64,000 nucleotides of DNA from assembly GCA_902765625.1 (NCBI GenBank), contig CACXAO010000009.1, positions 1-64,000 of the forward strand, in the 5' to 3' direction. Shown in pieces: positions 1 through 8,230 of the stretch. The position numbers and the translations under genes were made by a program. The first letter of the stretch is position 1. The number at the start of each line of letters is the position of its first letter. The notes under the pieces were generated by a model, which was not told the origin of the DNA, did not search any database, and was given only the letters and a program-made list of their open reading frames with translations. The stretch is from an uncultured Ruminococcus sp. (GTDB lineage Bacteria; Bacillota; Clostridia; Oscillospirales; Acutalibacteraceae).

Positions 1-123
1 GCCGATATTCCAATTTGTCGCTGCGGAAGCGGTTGTCGCTGTCATCGCGCCGAATGAAAAAACCATTGTTGCCGATAATGCTGCCGCAAGAATTTTTGTC
101 TTGATTCTGTTCGTCTTTTTCAT
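1..123 (-). CDS. Exported protein, N-terminal 41 residues only
   Basis: The gene runs off the left edge, so only its start is visible. It opens with a positively charged stretch (MKKTNRIKTK), then a hydrophobic core rich in Ala and Met, then TTASAA, a plausible signal-peptidase I site. The mature protein begins about residue 36. The ATG at 121-123 follows a GGGGA ribosome-binding site 7 bases upstream and has its own promoter at 181-209. The mature part is too short to name. It lies downstream of a two-component system and could be its target, but nothing in the sequence proves that. Confidence 0.7.
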   Translation of the reverse strand, partial: MKKTNRIKTKILAAALSATMVFSFGAMTATTASAATNWNIG

Positions 124-180
124 GATGATGTCCCCTTTGGATTATTGTTGGGATTTCGTTTTTCCCTTGACTGTGCCTAA

Positions 181-209
181 ATAATATCACAGCTTGCAGG
201 TGAATTCAA
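181..209 (-). promoter_or_regulatory. Promoter for the exported protein at 1-123
   Basis: On the minus strand TTGAAT (204-209) and TATTAT (181-186) are separated by 17 bases, with TG one base before the -10 box (extended -10). Just upstream, at about 231-244, lies the dyad GTTCAG-TT-CTGAAC, a possible operator. The interval 124-232 holds no gene. Confidence 0.6.
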
Positions 210-232
210 TTTACAATAAATCTACAAAATGT

Positions 233-886
233 TCAGTTCTGAACACTTCGGAGACAATCTGTTAAAAAATGAACAGAAAACGAAAAAATTGTAAAGTTCC
301 TTAATATATATATCGCGTCCAGATACTTTTGCCGGCTGAGACCATAAGGCGCATCCTCAAACAGTACGGCGGCTATCTCCTTACGGCTGACGCTCATGCC
401 CCGGCGATCAATGAGATATGCCAGCAGTTCCTTGGACTTTGAGCGCTTGAATTGCACCGTTACTCCGTCTACCAACAGATCAAAGTTGCCGAAGGTGTGC
501 GCTTCTATGTGCGGTACAAATGTTTGAGGATAAGCAGATACTGCGTAGTCGATCTCCTTTTTCAGTACCTCAGGCTCTAAAGGCTTCAGCAGATAGCCGT
601 TCGGATGCACCTGAAACGCGTCGAAAGCAAATTCCTTATACGCTGTCAGGAAGAGAATGACCATGTCGGGCTTGATTTTCTTGATCTGAGCCGCTAAAGT
701 GATACCGTTCATCTGCGGCATATCGATATCGAGCAGCGCGATATCTACGGGATTTGACCGTATCCATTCCAGCGCTTCATATACATCGGTAAAGCCGTTT
801 ACCGATATGTCGGTCGATAAGCTTTTACATACGGACAGTACATCATCCAATACCAGCGGCTCGTCATCTACACATACGATTCTCAT
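233..886 (-). CDS. Response regulator with winged-helix output, C-terminally truncated
   Basis: The receiver domain (residues 1-120) has the acidic pair DDE near the start, the phospho-acceptor Asp in ALLDIDMPQMNG, the conserved Thr in LFLTA and Lys in LLKPL. A winged-helix module of the SARP/Trans_reg_C type follows (about 130-200) and ends abruptly in a low-complexity tail. Relatives usually carry a further BTAD-like segment of 100 or more residues, absent here. Start at MRIVCVDDE: the ATG lies one base after the kinase stop, so the two genes are translationally coupled. The kinase is frameshifted, so the whole system may be decaying. The receiver call is firm; the truncation is inferred from domain content. 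Confidence 0.75.
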   Translation of the reverse strand: MRIVCVDDEPLVLDDVLSVCKSLSTDISVNGFTDVYEALEWIRSNPVDIALLDIDMPQMNGITLAAQIKKIKPDMVILFLTAYKEFAFDAFQVHPNGYLLKPLEPEVLKKEIDYAVSAYPQTFVPHIEAHTFGNFDLLVDGVTVQFKRSKSKELLAYLIDRRGMSVSRKEIAAVLFEDAPYGLSRQKYLDAIYILRNFTIFSFSVHFLTDCLRSVQN

Positions 887-887
887 A

Positions 888-2838
888 TTACTTGTTCGTC
901 TCCTTACTTGCGGGTATCCGCAGGACAACCCTTGTTCCTTCATCCGGTTTGCTGTCGATCGTCATGGTACCGTTACACATTTGTTCCAGACGTTCTCTGA
1001 CATTTTTGATACCGATATGCGTTACGTCTTCGCTCTTTGCAAGAAGATCAGTAAAGCCTGTCCCGTTATCCTCAATTACAATCAGGTGCTCGTTTCCTTC
1101 ACGGTAAGCCGCAACCTTGACTATACCTTCTTTTCGGGAACGGACACCGTGTCTGATGGCATTCTCCACCAAGGGCTGGATCGTCAACGCGGGGACACAG
1201 CATTCTTCGTCACGGATATCATATTCTACACGGATATTCGGAAAACGGATCATTTCGATCTCTGCGTAAATTTTTGTATGCTCGATTTCTTTTGAAACAG
1301 GGATCACCTCCGCCTGATTCAGCGATTCCAGATTCTGACGGAGATACGCGCTGAACAGACTGACGGGTGTGAGAGGCAGCCTTCTGATTCTTTCCGATCA
1401 ATGCACGAATAGTGGTAAGGGTATTGAACAGAAAATGCGGCTGTATCTGCGTCATCATGATCTGAATACGGTGCTCCGCCTGCAGCGCCCTCTCGTGTTT
1501 GCGCACAAATTGCAAATGCAGCCAGATATAGTACATCACACAGCTGATCGCGACGGCGATCGTCAGAAAGCTGACGGGCAGTTCGTTGTATTCAACGGTA
1601 TAATCCAGCACGACCGACAGGCTGATCAGAACAAGCGCAAAAACAGGAATCCATGTTTCCTTCTGCTTAGGACGGAACACCTTGACCGTCATATAGATGC
1701 AGTAAATAAATAATATCGCGCTTACGATCATACATACGTCTTTCAGCGGTCCGCTGATGAAATGACCGTTAGGATATGAGAATGTAATCGGGGAGAATAA
1801 CGCAGTCATGTAGATTGCGGTATTCACACCGACCAACGCCCACACGAGCCTGTATCTTCTGTCAGGGCTGATGATATGGAGGAACATTGCCAGTATTGCA
1901 GGGCGCACAGCATATCCGTAAATAGAATTGATGGTTCTGAGCATGGTTAAGCTCCCGTGATGATACAGCCATGTATCCATATAATTCTGGATCACAAGCG
2001 TCAGCACCAGTACCGTGATGATATACATAAACCTTTTCTGCCGCTTATCCAGATAATTATCCAGACGAACCGAAGAGAATAAAACGATCAGCAAAGCCAA
2101 AGCAGGCAGAACCGTGAGCATAGTAAAAGCTGAGTTCAGGGCGACAGAATCAAACGTATCGCCACCGATAGTTTTGATGGAACCGACATTACAGATGTCA
2201 GCTCCATTCGGCGCATTGTTGCCGTAAACTGCATCCTTGGCAACAGTCAGATATCCGTGTGCGGCGTTATAGATGCCTCCGCCATCATCATACGATGTGT
2301 TAGCGGTTACTGTACCGCCCTCAAGGACAAGGACGCCGTAGTTCACGATTCCGCCGCCGTCTTCTTTTACGGAATTTCCCGTGATACAGCCGCCTTCCAC
2401 TATCAGCGTGCCGTTGTTTCGGATTCCGCCTCCGTGCGAAGCATACCCGCCGGTAATCTTTCCTGCGGCATCTTCTGAGCTGTCTTTTATAGTCAGAACC
2501 GCTCCGGACTGCACGATAATCACGGATCCTTCAGAACCTTTCGGCGAAATCTGATTACGGTTGATGGTGTGACCGTTCAGATCAAGTGAAAGCACCGTTC
2601 CGTCGGGTATAGAAAGCGCGATATCCGATACAGCCGCAGTCACATCCGAATTCAGCACGATCGTATCGCCCGACTCGGTGTTTTTGATCGCATCCTGCAA
2701 AGCAGACCATGTATTCACATCGGGGCTGATTTCTGCAGCCTGAGCCTTGATTGTACAGATGGATGCAGATATCAATAATAAGGTAAGTATCATCAGTACA
2801 GCAATGCAAAGCACTCTATTGAATAATCTTTTTGACAT
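888..2838 (-). pseudogene. LytS-type sensor histidine kinase with a beta-helix-like ectodomain, frameshifted
   Basis: A signal peptide (residues 1-34) is followed by an extracellular region with Gly-rich repeats (GGGIRNNG, GGGIVNYG, GGGIYNAA, about 135-195) of the type seen in right-handed beta-helix surface proteins. Then come about seven membrane segments (235-450) and a His_kinase domain with the phospho-acceptor motif QPHFLFNTL (His about 468). The frame breaks near 1370-1390. In the next frame the protein continues as SLFSAYLRQNLESLNQAEV into an HATPase_c domain (IQPLVENAIRHG, EDNGTGF) that ends at 888. The span of 1951 bases is 3n+1, consistent with one indel. The start has AGGAGGG six bases upstream. 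Either a true pseudogene or a sequence error. Partner of the regulator at 233-886. Confidence 0.8.
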
Positions 2839-3083
2839 TGATATCCCTCCTAAGCTTGCTCGTTGTCGAATATCATCTGTAATTTTAGTATATCATAAAA
2901 ACCGAAAAAGTAAGACAATTTATCATAAGCATGTTTCGTTTTTCTTCTTAAGGTATGATTCATTTTTGACCATCACTCCTCGCAATTAAATATCATATAT
3001 AACTTATTATAACATGCCATATCCATCAAACTTCCATCAAAAAAGCTCCAAAATCACCTGCTTTAAAATATTTTTTATATTTT

Positions 3084-3128
3084 TTCAAAAAACAACGGAT
3101 ACCCTGAAATATACAGTGTATCCGTTGG
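3084..3128 (-). terminator. Rho-independent terminator of the DUF218 gene
   Basis: A perfect 10-bp stem, CAACGGATAC at 3093-3102 paired with 3118-3127, is followed on the minus strand by TTTTTTG. It ends the DUF218 transcript. The rest of 2839-3232 is AT-rich and holds no gene that I can see. Confidence 0.75.
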
Positions 3129-3232
3129 CTTTAAACAATATTCTTTTATTCTGAAAAAACACAAAGCACATTAATTCCGAATCAAGGTTTGACTTGCTGT
3201 TATAATCCATAGTTTCGCTGTCCTGTCAAATT

Positions 3233-4675
3233 CTAACCGAAATGATACAGCGTAAGAATCAGAGCTACAATTAATGCGATGTACGCTATATGATTCCATT
3301 TTTGGTCGACAAGCAAGCCGATGAATTCACGCAGAAAAGCATTGAAGTAAAAATACGGTTTTGTTTTTGCTGAAATGCCCTTCGCCTCAAAGCCGTTTTT
3401 GCGGGCGAGAATATATCCGCGGAAAACATGATAGTTGGTCGTGGCAAAGGCAACCTTTTTGTTTTCAATCGCGCCGCCGTGGTCTTCGATGACTTTTTTG
3501 GAAAACTGCATATTCTGCATGGTGTTCACGCTTTTGTCCTCGAGAATAATCTGCTCCGGCGGAACGCCTATACCGAGCAGATAGTTTTTCATTGCTTCGC
3601 TTTCGGATATCACTTCATCGTCGCCTTGACCTCCCGAGGGAACATACACGGCGTGCTTACCGGTTTGCTCGTATTGCTTCTTCCCGAACGCAACGGCGCT
3701 GTCAACGCGCCCTTTCAAGAGCGGCGTCAATCCTCCGTCCTTCCTGATTCCGCATCCGAGGATGATGATATAATCGCGGTCAAGCACAGGAGTGTATTTC
3801 GTAGCAAGATATGTACACGCGACGGTTGACAGGAGCATACACTCAAAGTACGCAATCAAATAAATCAGAATCAGACGGACAGCTTCGGGATATTGTATTT
3901 TCCAAAGCATAAACAGGTAGCCTGAGCCCAGCGTGAGAACCATTCCGGCAAACCACAGAATCGCAAAAATGATTCCGAGCGTATTGACGGGTCTTCTTCC
4001 TTCGTTTCGCATCAGCCATATGTTGCTGACGGCAAGCATTACAGAAATGACGAGCATAACCGGAGTCAATCCGAAAAGGAAAAGGAGTCCTGTTTCGGTT
4101 ATCATCATTAACAGCGTGCTGACCGAATCAATAAAGTTGTTAAGCAGCCTGTAGAGGATATACGCAAACATCACTAAATTATAGAGTCCGATACCGCCGC
4201 AGGCAATCATCGGATAGGAAAAATCGCCCTTTTTCCTATAGTCATTAAACATCCACAGCATAATAAACTGGATGACAAAAAGCACTGCAAGCGCAGCGTA
4301 AACGATGTACTGAAATCCGTTGAACTTCATATTGCCGTCTGTGTAGTCAAACAGAGTGCCTAAGAAATTCACCTCAAAGGTTCTTTCGAGCATCGGTATG
4401 ACGTCGTCCCCGTACTCATAGCTGATATTTACGGCTGTCTTTCCGGGGTTCAGCGCTTCAAACTCGACGACAATCTCCTCGTTTTCCATTCGGACGTCCG
4501 TCATGCGCACAACATTCTCGTCACTCAGCCTGATCTCAGTTTGCGGCAATGTATCCGTTCCCAAAAATGTATTGGTATGAAGTGTATACCGGCTTCCTAC
4601 GGCAAGCACAACTGCAACAGAAGATATGATTGCCAACGCTATACAAACCCATAGTATCAGTAGTTTTTTTCTCAT
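3233..4675 (-). CDS. DUF218 (YdcF/SanA-like) multi-pass membrane protein
   Basis: 480 residues. The N-terminus has a signal anchor and an extracellular Ig-like segment (30-105). Six or so membrane helices follow (115-300), then a DUF218 domain (about 300-440) with the typical ILGCGIRKDGGLTPLLKGRVD start, the PSGGQGDDE motif and SEAMKNYLL. A last helix closes the protein. DUF218 proteins are linked to cell-envelope integrity in bacteria, but no reaction is established for this large form. It is a single-gene unit with its own terminator. The stop is TAG, which matters for judging the in-frame TAG codons elsewhere in this window. Confidence 0.8.
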   Translation of the reverse strand: MRKKLLILWVCIALAIISSVAVVLAVGSRYTLHTNTFLGTDTLPQTEIRLSDENVVRMTDVRMENEEIVVEFEALNPGKTAVNISYEYGDDVIPMLERTFEVNFLGTLFDYTDGNMKFNGFQYIVYAALAVLFVIQFIMLWMFNDYRKKGDFSYPMIACGGIGLYNLVMFAYILYRLLNNFIDSVSTLLMMITETGLLFLFGLTPVMLVISVMLAVSNIWLMRNEGRRPVNTLGIIFAILWFAGMVLTLGSGYLFMLWKIQYPEAVRLILIYLIAYFECMLLSTVACTYLATKYTPVLDRDYIIILGCGIRKDGGLTPLLKGRVDSAVAFGKKQYEQTGKHAVYVPSGGQGDDEVISESEAMKNYLLGIGVPPEQIILEDKSVNTMQNMQFSKKVIEDHGGAIENKKVAFATTNYHVFRGYILARKNGFEAKGISAKTKPYFYFNAFLREFIGLLVDQKWNHIAYIALIVALILTLYHFG

Positions 4676-4716
4676 GTCTTAGTCTATCCTTTTAATACAG
4701 ATTATTGTTTTTGTTT

Positions 4717-5249
4717 CTACCGTATCCATTTGTGCGCTGAGATCGGCGTATCATAACCCCAATCCTCTTTGGCGGTAGTCACAAGAATAAAATTGTTTTT
4801 TCTCAACACAGCGGCCGAGGCTTTGTTCTCAACCATTGAGCTTGCCGTGATGATCTCGATATCCGCTTCGTCATTGAGATAGCTTATCATCAAGCCAAGG
4901 GCTTTTTTTGCGATGCCCTTGCCCCACCAGCGTTTGATAAGCCTGTATCCGACGCTGATTTTGTGGATATCATCTCTGTATCCGTACATTTCGGCAAGCC
5001 CGCAGAACGCACCGTCCCGGAAGATTCCGAGAATGATCGACTCTTTCAGTCCTTCGTCATACATCCGGCAAATCACTTCCTCTGTATTTTCATACTTCTT
5101 TTCAAATAAAAAGGTCGGCAAATATCGGTACACTTCATTGTCTTCCGTCAGTTCCTTCAGGGAGCACGCGTCCCCGATATTCAGCGGTCTCAATGTGATC
5201 CCGTCACCCGTAAGGGTCGGCAGTTCGGAAAAAAGCTTCTTTTCATCAT
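4717..5249 (-). pseudogene. GNAT N-acetyltransferase, frameshifted in a poly-T run
   Basis: From 5193 down, the frame encodes a RimJ/RimL-type GNAT: RPLNIGDACSLKEL at the start, VGYRLIKRWWGKGIAKKAL for acetyl-CoA binding, and NKASAAVLRKNNF at the C-terminal end. Upstream, a start with a proper GGAG site (ATGATG at 5244-5249) reads MMKRSFF in another frame. One extra T in the six-T run (5229-5234 on the plus strand) would join them into MMKRSFFSELPTLTGDGITL, as expected for the family. So this is a homopolymer indel: a sequencing error, a recent mutation or a phase-variable tract. Without the repair, translation could start only from a TTG at 5193. Confidence 0.75.
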
Positions 5250-5375
5250 TCTGTTCTCCTTATTTCTATTATTATACCACAAACATGATGAAATGTCATT
5301 ACCGGATTTACAAATATCTGTATGACTGCAATCTCTCTGCTTCTCCGATAAAGCAGAGGGACAATGATTGTCATG

Positions 5376-5420
5376 CAAAAAACGCCATGCCGAAAACTTC
5401 TTCGACATGGCAGCAGTTTT
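5376..5420. terminator. Bidirectional terminator below the repeat lipoprotein
   Basis: GCCATGCCGAA (5384-5394) pairs with TTCGACATGGC (5401-5411) with one mismatch. T-runs follow on both strands (TTTTTT at about 5416-5421 on plus; six A at 5377-5382 gives the minus-strand tail). It most likely ends the lipoprotein at 5459-6142. Confidence 0.7.
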
Positions 5421-5458
5421 TTGATGATAGGAGCTTATTGTACGGAAACGTATTACGC

Positions 5459-6142
5459 TCAGTCTTCGGGATAGCAGAACTGATAGCCTGAGTAATAGGT
5501 CACGGTATCTGTGCTGTCATTATTGGTTACCGGCTGAACAACGATAACCCAAGCCTTCACGCCGTCGGGAGAATAACCCTTTGCGGCACTGACAATGGTT
5601 GCACCTGAGCCTGCCTGCTGTTTTACATTGGAAATAGCTGTCTGCTCGTCAATATAGCCGTCAGAGTCATCAGAGCTGTCAGAATCATTATTTCCGGAGG
5701 CTTCTGCGGGATAGCAGAACTGATAGCCTGAGTAATAGGTCACGGTATCTGTACTGTCATTATTGGTTACGGGCTGAACAACGATAACCCAAGCCTTTAC
5801 GCCGTCGGGAGCATAACCCTTTGTAGAGCTGATAATGGTCGCGCCGGAGCCTGCCTGTTGCTTAACATTGGCAATAGCTGTCTGCTGGTCAATATATCCG
5901 TCATCGGACTGTGAACTGCCGTTATCAGAGCCGCTGCTCTCGGCAGATTGCGAGTTCTGATCGCCCTGAGCCTGATTTGCGTTGCTGCTTTGTCCGGTGG
6001 AACCGGTTGTTTTGGCAACAGTTGTTGCCGCGCTGTTGGATTCTTTATTATCCTCACCGCAGCCCGTAAGCATAGCGGCAGTTGCACTTGTGATCAAAGC
6101 GGCAAATATGATCGCGAGCGACTTTTTGATTGTCTGTTTCAT
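5459..6142 (-). CDS. Lipoprotein with two nearly identical 65-residue repeats
   Basis: 227 residues. A signal peptide with lipobox LTGC (Cys about 28) is followed by a Ser/Asn/Gln-rich linker. Two copies of one module follow, each starting YIDxQTAIxNVKQQAGSGAT and ending TYYSGYQFCYP. They differ at only a handful of residues and are separated by a second Ser/Asp-rich linker. Each has one Cys near its end. I do not recognise the module. The short length and the lipid anchor suggest a cell-surface binding or processing role, but that is inference. The gene is monocistronic, with a terminator below. Confidence 0.8.
   Translation of the reverse strand: MKQTIKKSLAIIFAALITSATAAMLTGCGEDNKESNSAATTVAKTTGSTGQSSNANQAQGDQNSQSAESSGSDNGSSQSDDGYIDQQTAIANVKQQAGSGATIISSTKGYAPDGVKAWVIVVQPVTNNDSTDTVTYYSGYQFCYPAEASGNNDSDSSDDSDGYIDEQTAISNVKQQAGSGATIVSAAKGYSPDGVKAWVIVVQPVTNNDSTDTVTYYSGYQFCYPED
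5468..5902 (-). repeat. Recent in-frame tandem duplication inside the lipoprotein gene
   Basis: About 195 bases at 5468-5662 recur 240 bases away at 5708-5902 with few substitutions. The near identity at DNA level, including synonymous positions, indicates a recent duplication or ongoing gene conversion. Confidence 0.85.
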
Positions 6143-6266
6143 GATTTTTCCTCCGTTTCATTACCTTTTCCAGTAAATTATATTTTAACTTGAATTAAAA
6201 AACAATCCTTAATATGATTAAACAGAAACAAACAATAAAGAGTTTTTTTGTGGATTTTTCGCAGAG

Positions 6267-7232
6267 TTATTTGCTTGATACGCTTTTTTCTTTTGTGTTA
6301 TTCTTCCATTTCCTGTAAAATCCCGCTAAGATCGCGCCGGAGATATTATGCCATACGGAAAAGATCGCACCGGGAACAGTCGCCATTGCAAGATTCGGGA
6401 ACGCCGTACCCGCAAGGCTTGTGGCAAGCCCGGAGTTTTGCATACCGATTTCGATCGACAGCGCCTTTGTTTTTTCCGGAGGCAATCTGAGGAGCTTGCC
6501 CAATCCGAAGCCGCAGGCATAGCCGAGCAGGTTATGAAGAATGACAACGGCAAGTACCAGAGCGCCGCTTGTGTAGATTTTCTCTGCGTTATGCGATACA
6601 ACAGCGGCGACGATAAGACAAATCGCGACGGTTGAAACCATTGGAAGCACGGTGACCACTTTCTCAGTGATTTTGCCGAAGAAATGGTTGATGACAAAGC
6701 CGAGAGCGATCGGAATAATAATCACCTGGATTATGCTCCAAAACATCGCCCAAACATCCACACTGACGGTCGTTTGCAGCAGCAGCCAAGTGATCGCGGG
6801 AGTGAGAAGCGGTGCGAGCAAAGTGTTCACGCTCGTCATTCCCACAGACAGTGCAACGTCACCCTTTGACAAGTAAGTCATCACGTTGCTCGCCGTGCCG
6901 CCCGGGCAGGTTCCGACAAGCACCACACCTGCGGTAAGCGCAGGGTCAAGCCCGAAAATCCGGCTCAATCCGAACGCCAGAGCAGGCATAATAATGAACT
7001 GCGCCGCGCAGCCGATGATAATATCCTTCGGTCTTTTGAAAATCAGCGCAAAATCCTTCGGCTTCATGGTAAGTCCCATGCCGAACATCACAATCATCAG
7101 AAGATAGTTGATCCAAGAGGTATTTATCCACAGCGACGACTGCGGCACAAACAGTGCGAGCGCGGCTACCGCCAGAACAATTAATGCCATGTATTTTCCG
7201 ATTATTTCGCTTATTTTTTCAATTACTTTCAT
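6267..7232 (-). CDS. BASS-family (bile acid:sodium symporter-like) transporter
   Basis: 321 residues with nine or ten membrane segments. Family hallmarks are GMGLTMKPKDF in helix 2, GTCPGGTASNVMTYLSKGD in the first unwound crossing helix, and EIGMQNSGLA in the second. Bacterial members (ASBT/YocS-like) move organic anions such as bile acids, pantoate or keto acids with sodium; the substrate cannot be read from the sequence. The ATG follows AAAGGTGA. It sits just downstream of a permease fragment on the same strand, so it may once have shared a transcript with it. Confidence 0.9.
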   Translation of the reverse strand: MKVIEKISEIIGKYMALIVLAVAALALFVPQSSLWINTSWINYLLMIVMFGMGLTMKPKDFALIFKRPKDIIIGCAAQFIIMPALAFGLSRIFGLDPALTAGVVLVGTCPGGTASNVMTYLSKGDVALSVGMTSVNTLLAPLLTPAITWLLLQTTVSVDVWAMFWSIIQVIIIPIALGFVINHFFGKITEKVVTVLPMVSTVAICLIVAAVVSHNAEKIYTSGALVLAVVILHNLLGYACGFGLGKLLRLPPEKTKALSIEIGMQNSGLATSLAGTAFPNLAMATVPGAIFSVWHNISGAILAGFYRKWKNNTKEKSVSSK

Positions 7233-7282
7233 AAAATCACCTTTTCCTTTTTTTGCGCTGAGATTAAAGCTTCTTTTTTATA

Positions 7283-7498
7283 TTACACCGCGTCCTTTTC
7301 AGCAGGCAAGACACGATCAAGAATGATGGCTATTACAAATACAACGGCAACACAGTTTTCAGCAAAAACTGTTTTTACTATATCAGGGAAAATATCAAAT
7401 ATCCCGGGGACTTGTGTAAATCCCAAACCCAAACTCAAAGAAAAAGCCTCAGTTGCTTCATATTTGCCGATACGGCTCAAAATCGGTGCGTAAAGCAC
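7283..7498 (-). pseudogene. C-terminal fragment of an NCS2 nucleobase permease
   Basis: About 70 residues that resemble the last two membrane helices of xanthine/uracil permeases (LGLGFTQVPGIFDIFPDIVK, then a hydrophobic helix and ILDRVLPAEKD). Full-length relatives have 430-450 residues. The only start is an internal GTG without a ribosome-binding site. Upstream sequence (7500-7650) does not continue the family, so the 5' part is deleted. Confidence 0.65.
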
Positions 7499-7887
7499 AA
7501 ACTTTCCATTATAAAACCGGGCGTGAAGCCGTTACCGCACCCATGCTCCGGCCGAGGAGATCCATTTTGTCCTGTCCGCTTTCGGATAATGTTTTTCCTC
7601 ATTGAAAGAATTCTGTAAATAATCATACACGATTAACCTGAAAATTTCAATATCTGTACATCAGAAAAATGAACGGAAACCGGAATATTCTTTCAACAAG
7701 CAGGGTATCTCCACCTGCTTCGCCCGTGATGAACAGGTGGAACCTGCCGCGAAACAGGCGCGCCTTCCTCTTGGCGGAGGAGGTTGTGTTTTACCAATTA
7801 CGATTTTGTAATTTTCCAATAAAGATACTAAAACCTCCTAGTCTGTGATACAATACACCTGTTTGATTTTTCTTGGAGGTTTTGGAA

Positions 7888-8037
7888 ATGGAAAACAAAA
7901 AGACCTGCGCCGACTGCATCAACCTTGGCCGAGAGGTTTACTGCATGAAGTGCAAAAGACTCAAAAACGGATACAAGGATTTGTTTGTAGACGCGGCTCC
8001 CGTGAAATCAAAGCCGCCGATAGCGAGTAAAAAGTAA
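7888..8037 (+). CDS. Small two-CxxC protein (49 residues)
   Basis: A short ORF with a clear GGAGG site 9 bases before the ATG and a strong terminator directly after the stop. It has CADC and CMKC pairs nine residues apart, the pattern of a small zinc knuckle, then a Lys/Pro-rich tail. I do not recognise the family. The tight start and terminator favour a real gene. The upstream interval 7500-7860 holds a 7-bp inverted repeat (CCACCTG/CAGGTGG at about 7711-7741) and no other gene. Confidence 0.6.
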   Translation: MENKKTCADCINLGREVYCMKCKRLKNGYKDLFVDAAPVKSKPPIASKK

Positions 8038-8039
8038 AC

Positions 8040-8085
8040 GGAAGCAGAAGGTATTTTGCTATACCCTCTGCTTCCTTTCTTATTA
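8040..8085 (+). terminator. Terminator after the CxxC protein
   Basis: GGAAGCAGAAGGTAT (8040-8054) pairs with 8061-8075 with one mismatch and is followed by TTTCTT. It begins three bases after the stop codon. Confidence 0.8.
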
Positions 8086-8097
8086 TATATCTGTATA

Positions 8098-8172
8098 AAT
8101 GACACAGGCAACTACGACGAGCAGGCAGAAATCATGCTCGACAGGTTTATCTCCCAGCTGAACACCGGGTGA
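8098..8172 (+). pseudogene. Short TnpV-like remnant
   Basis: A stretch reading NYDEQAEIMLDRFISQLNTG then stop resembles the C-terminal end of TnpV, a small protein of clostridial transposons. There is no start, and nothing upstream continues the family. It may be the scar of a lost mobile element. The match is short, so it is tentative. Confidence 0.25.
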
Positions 8173-8230
8173 AAAATCCAACCCAGACGACCGATGAGGA
8201 GATTGCGAGTATGAATTATCTGTACGCTTA

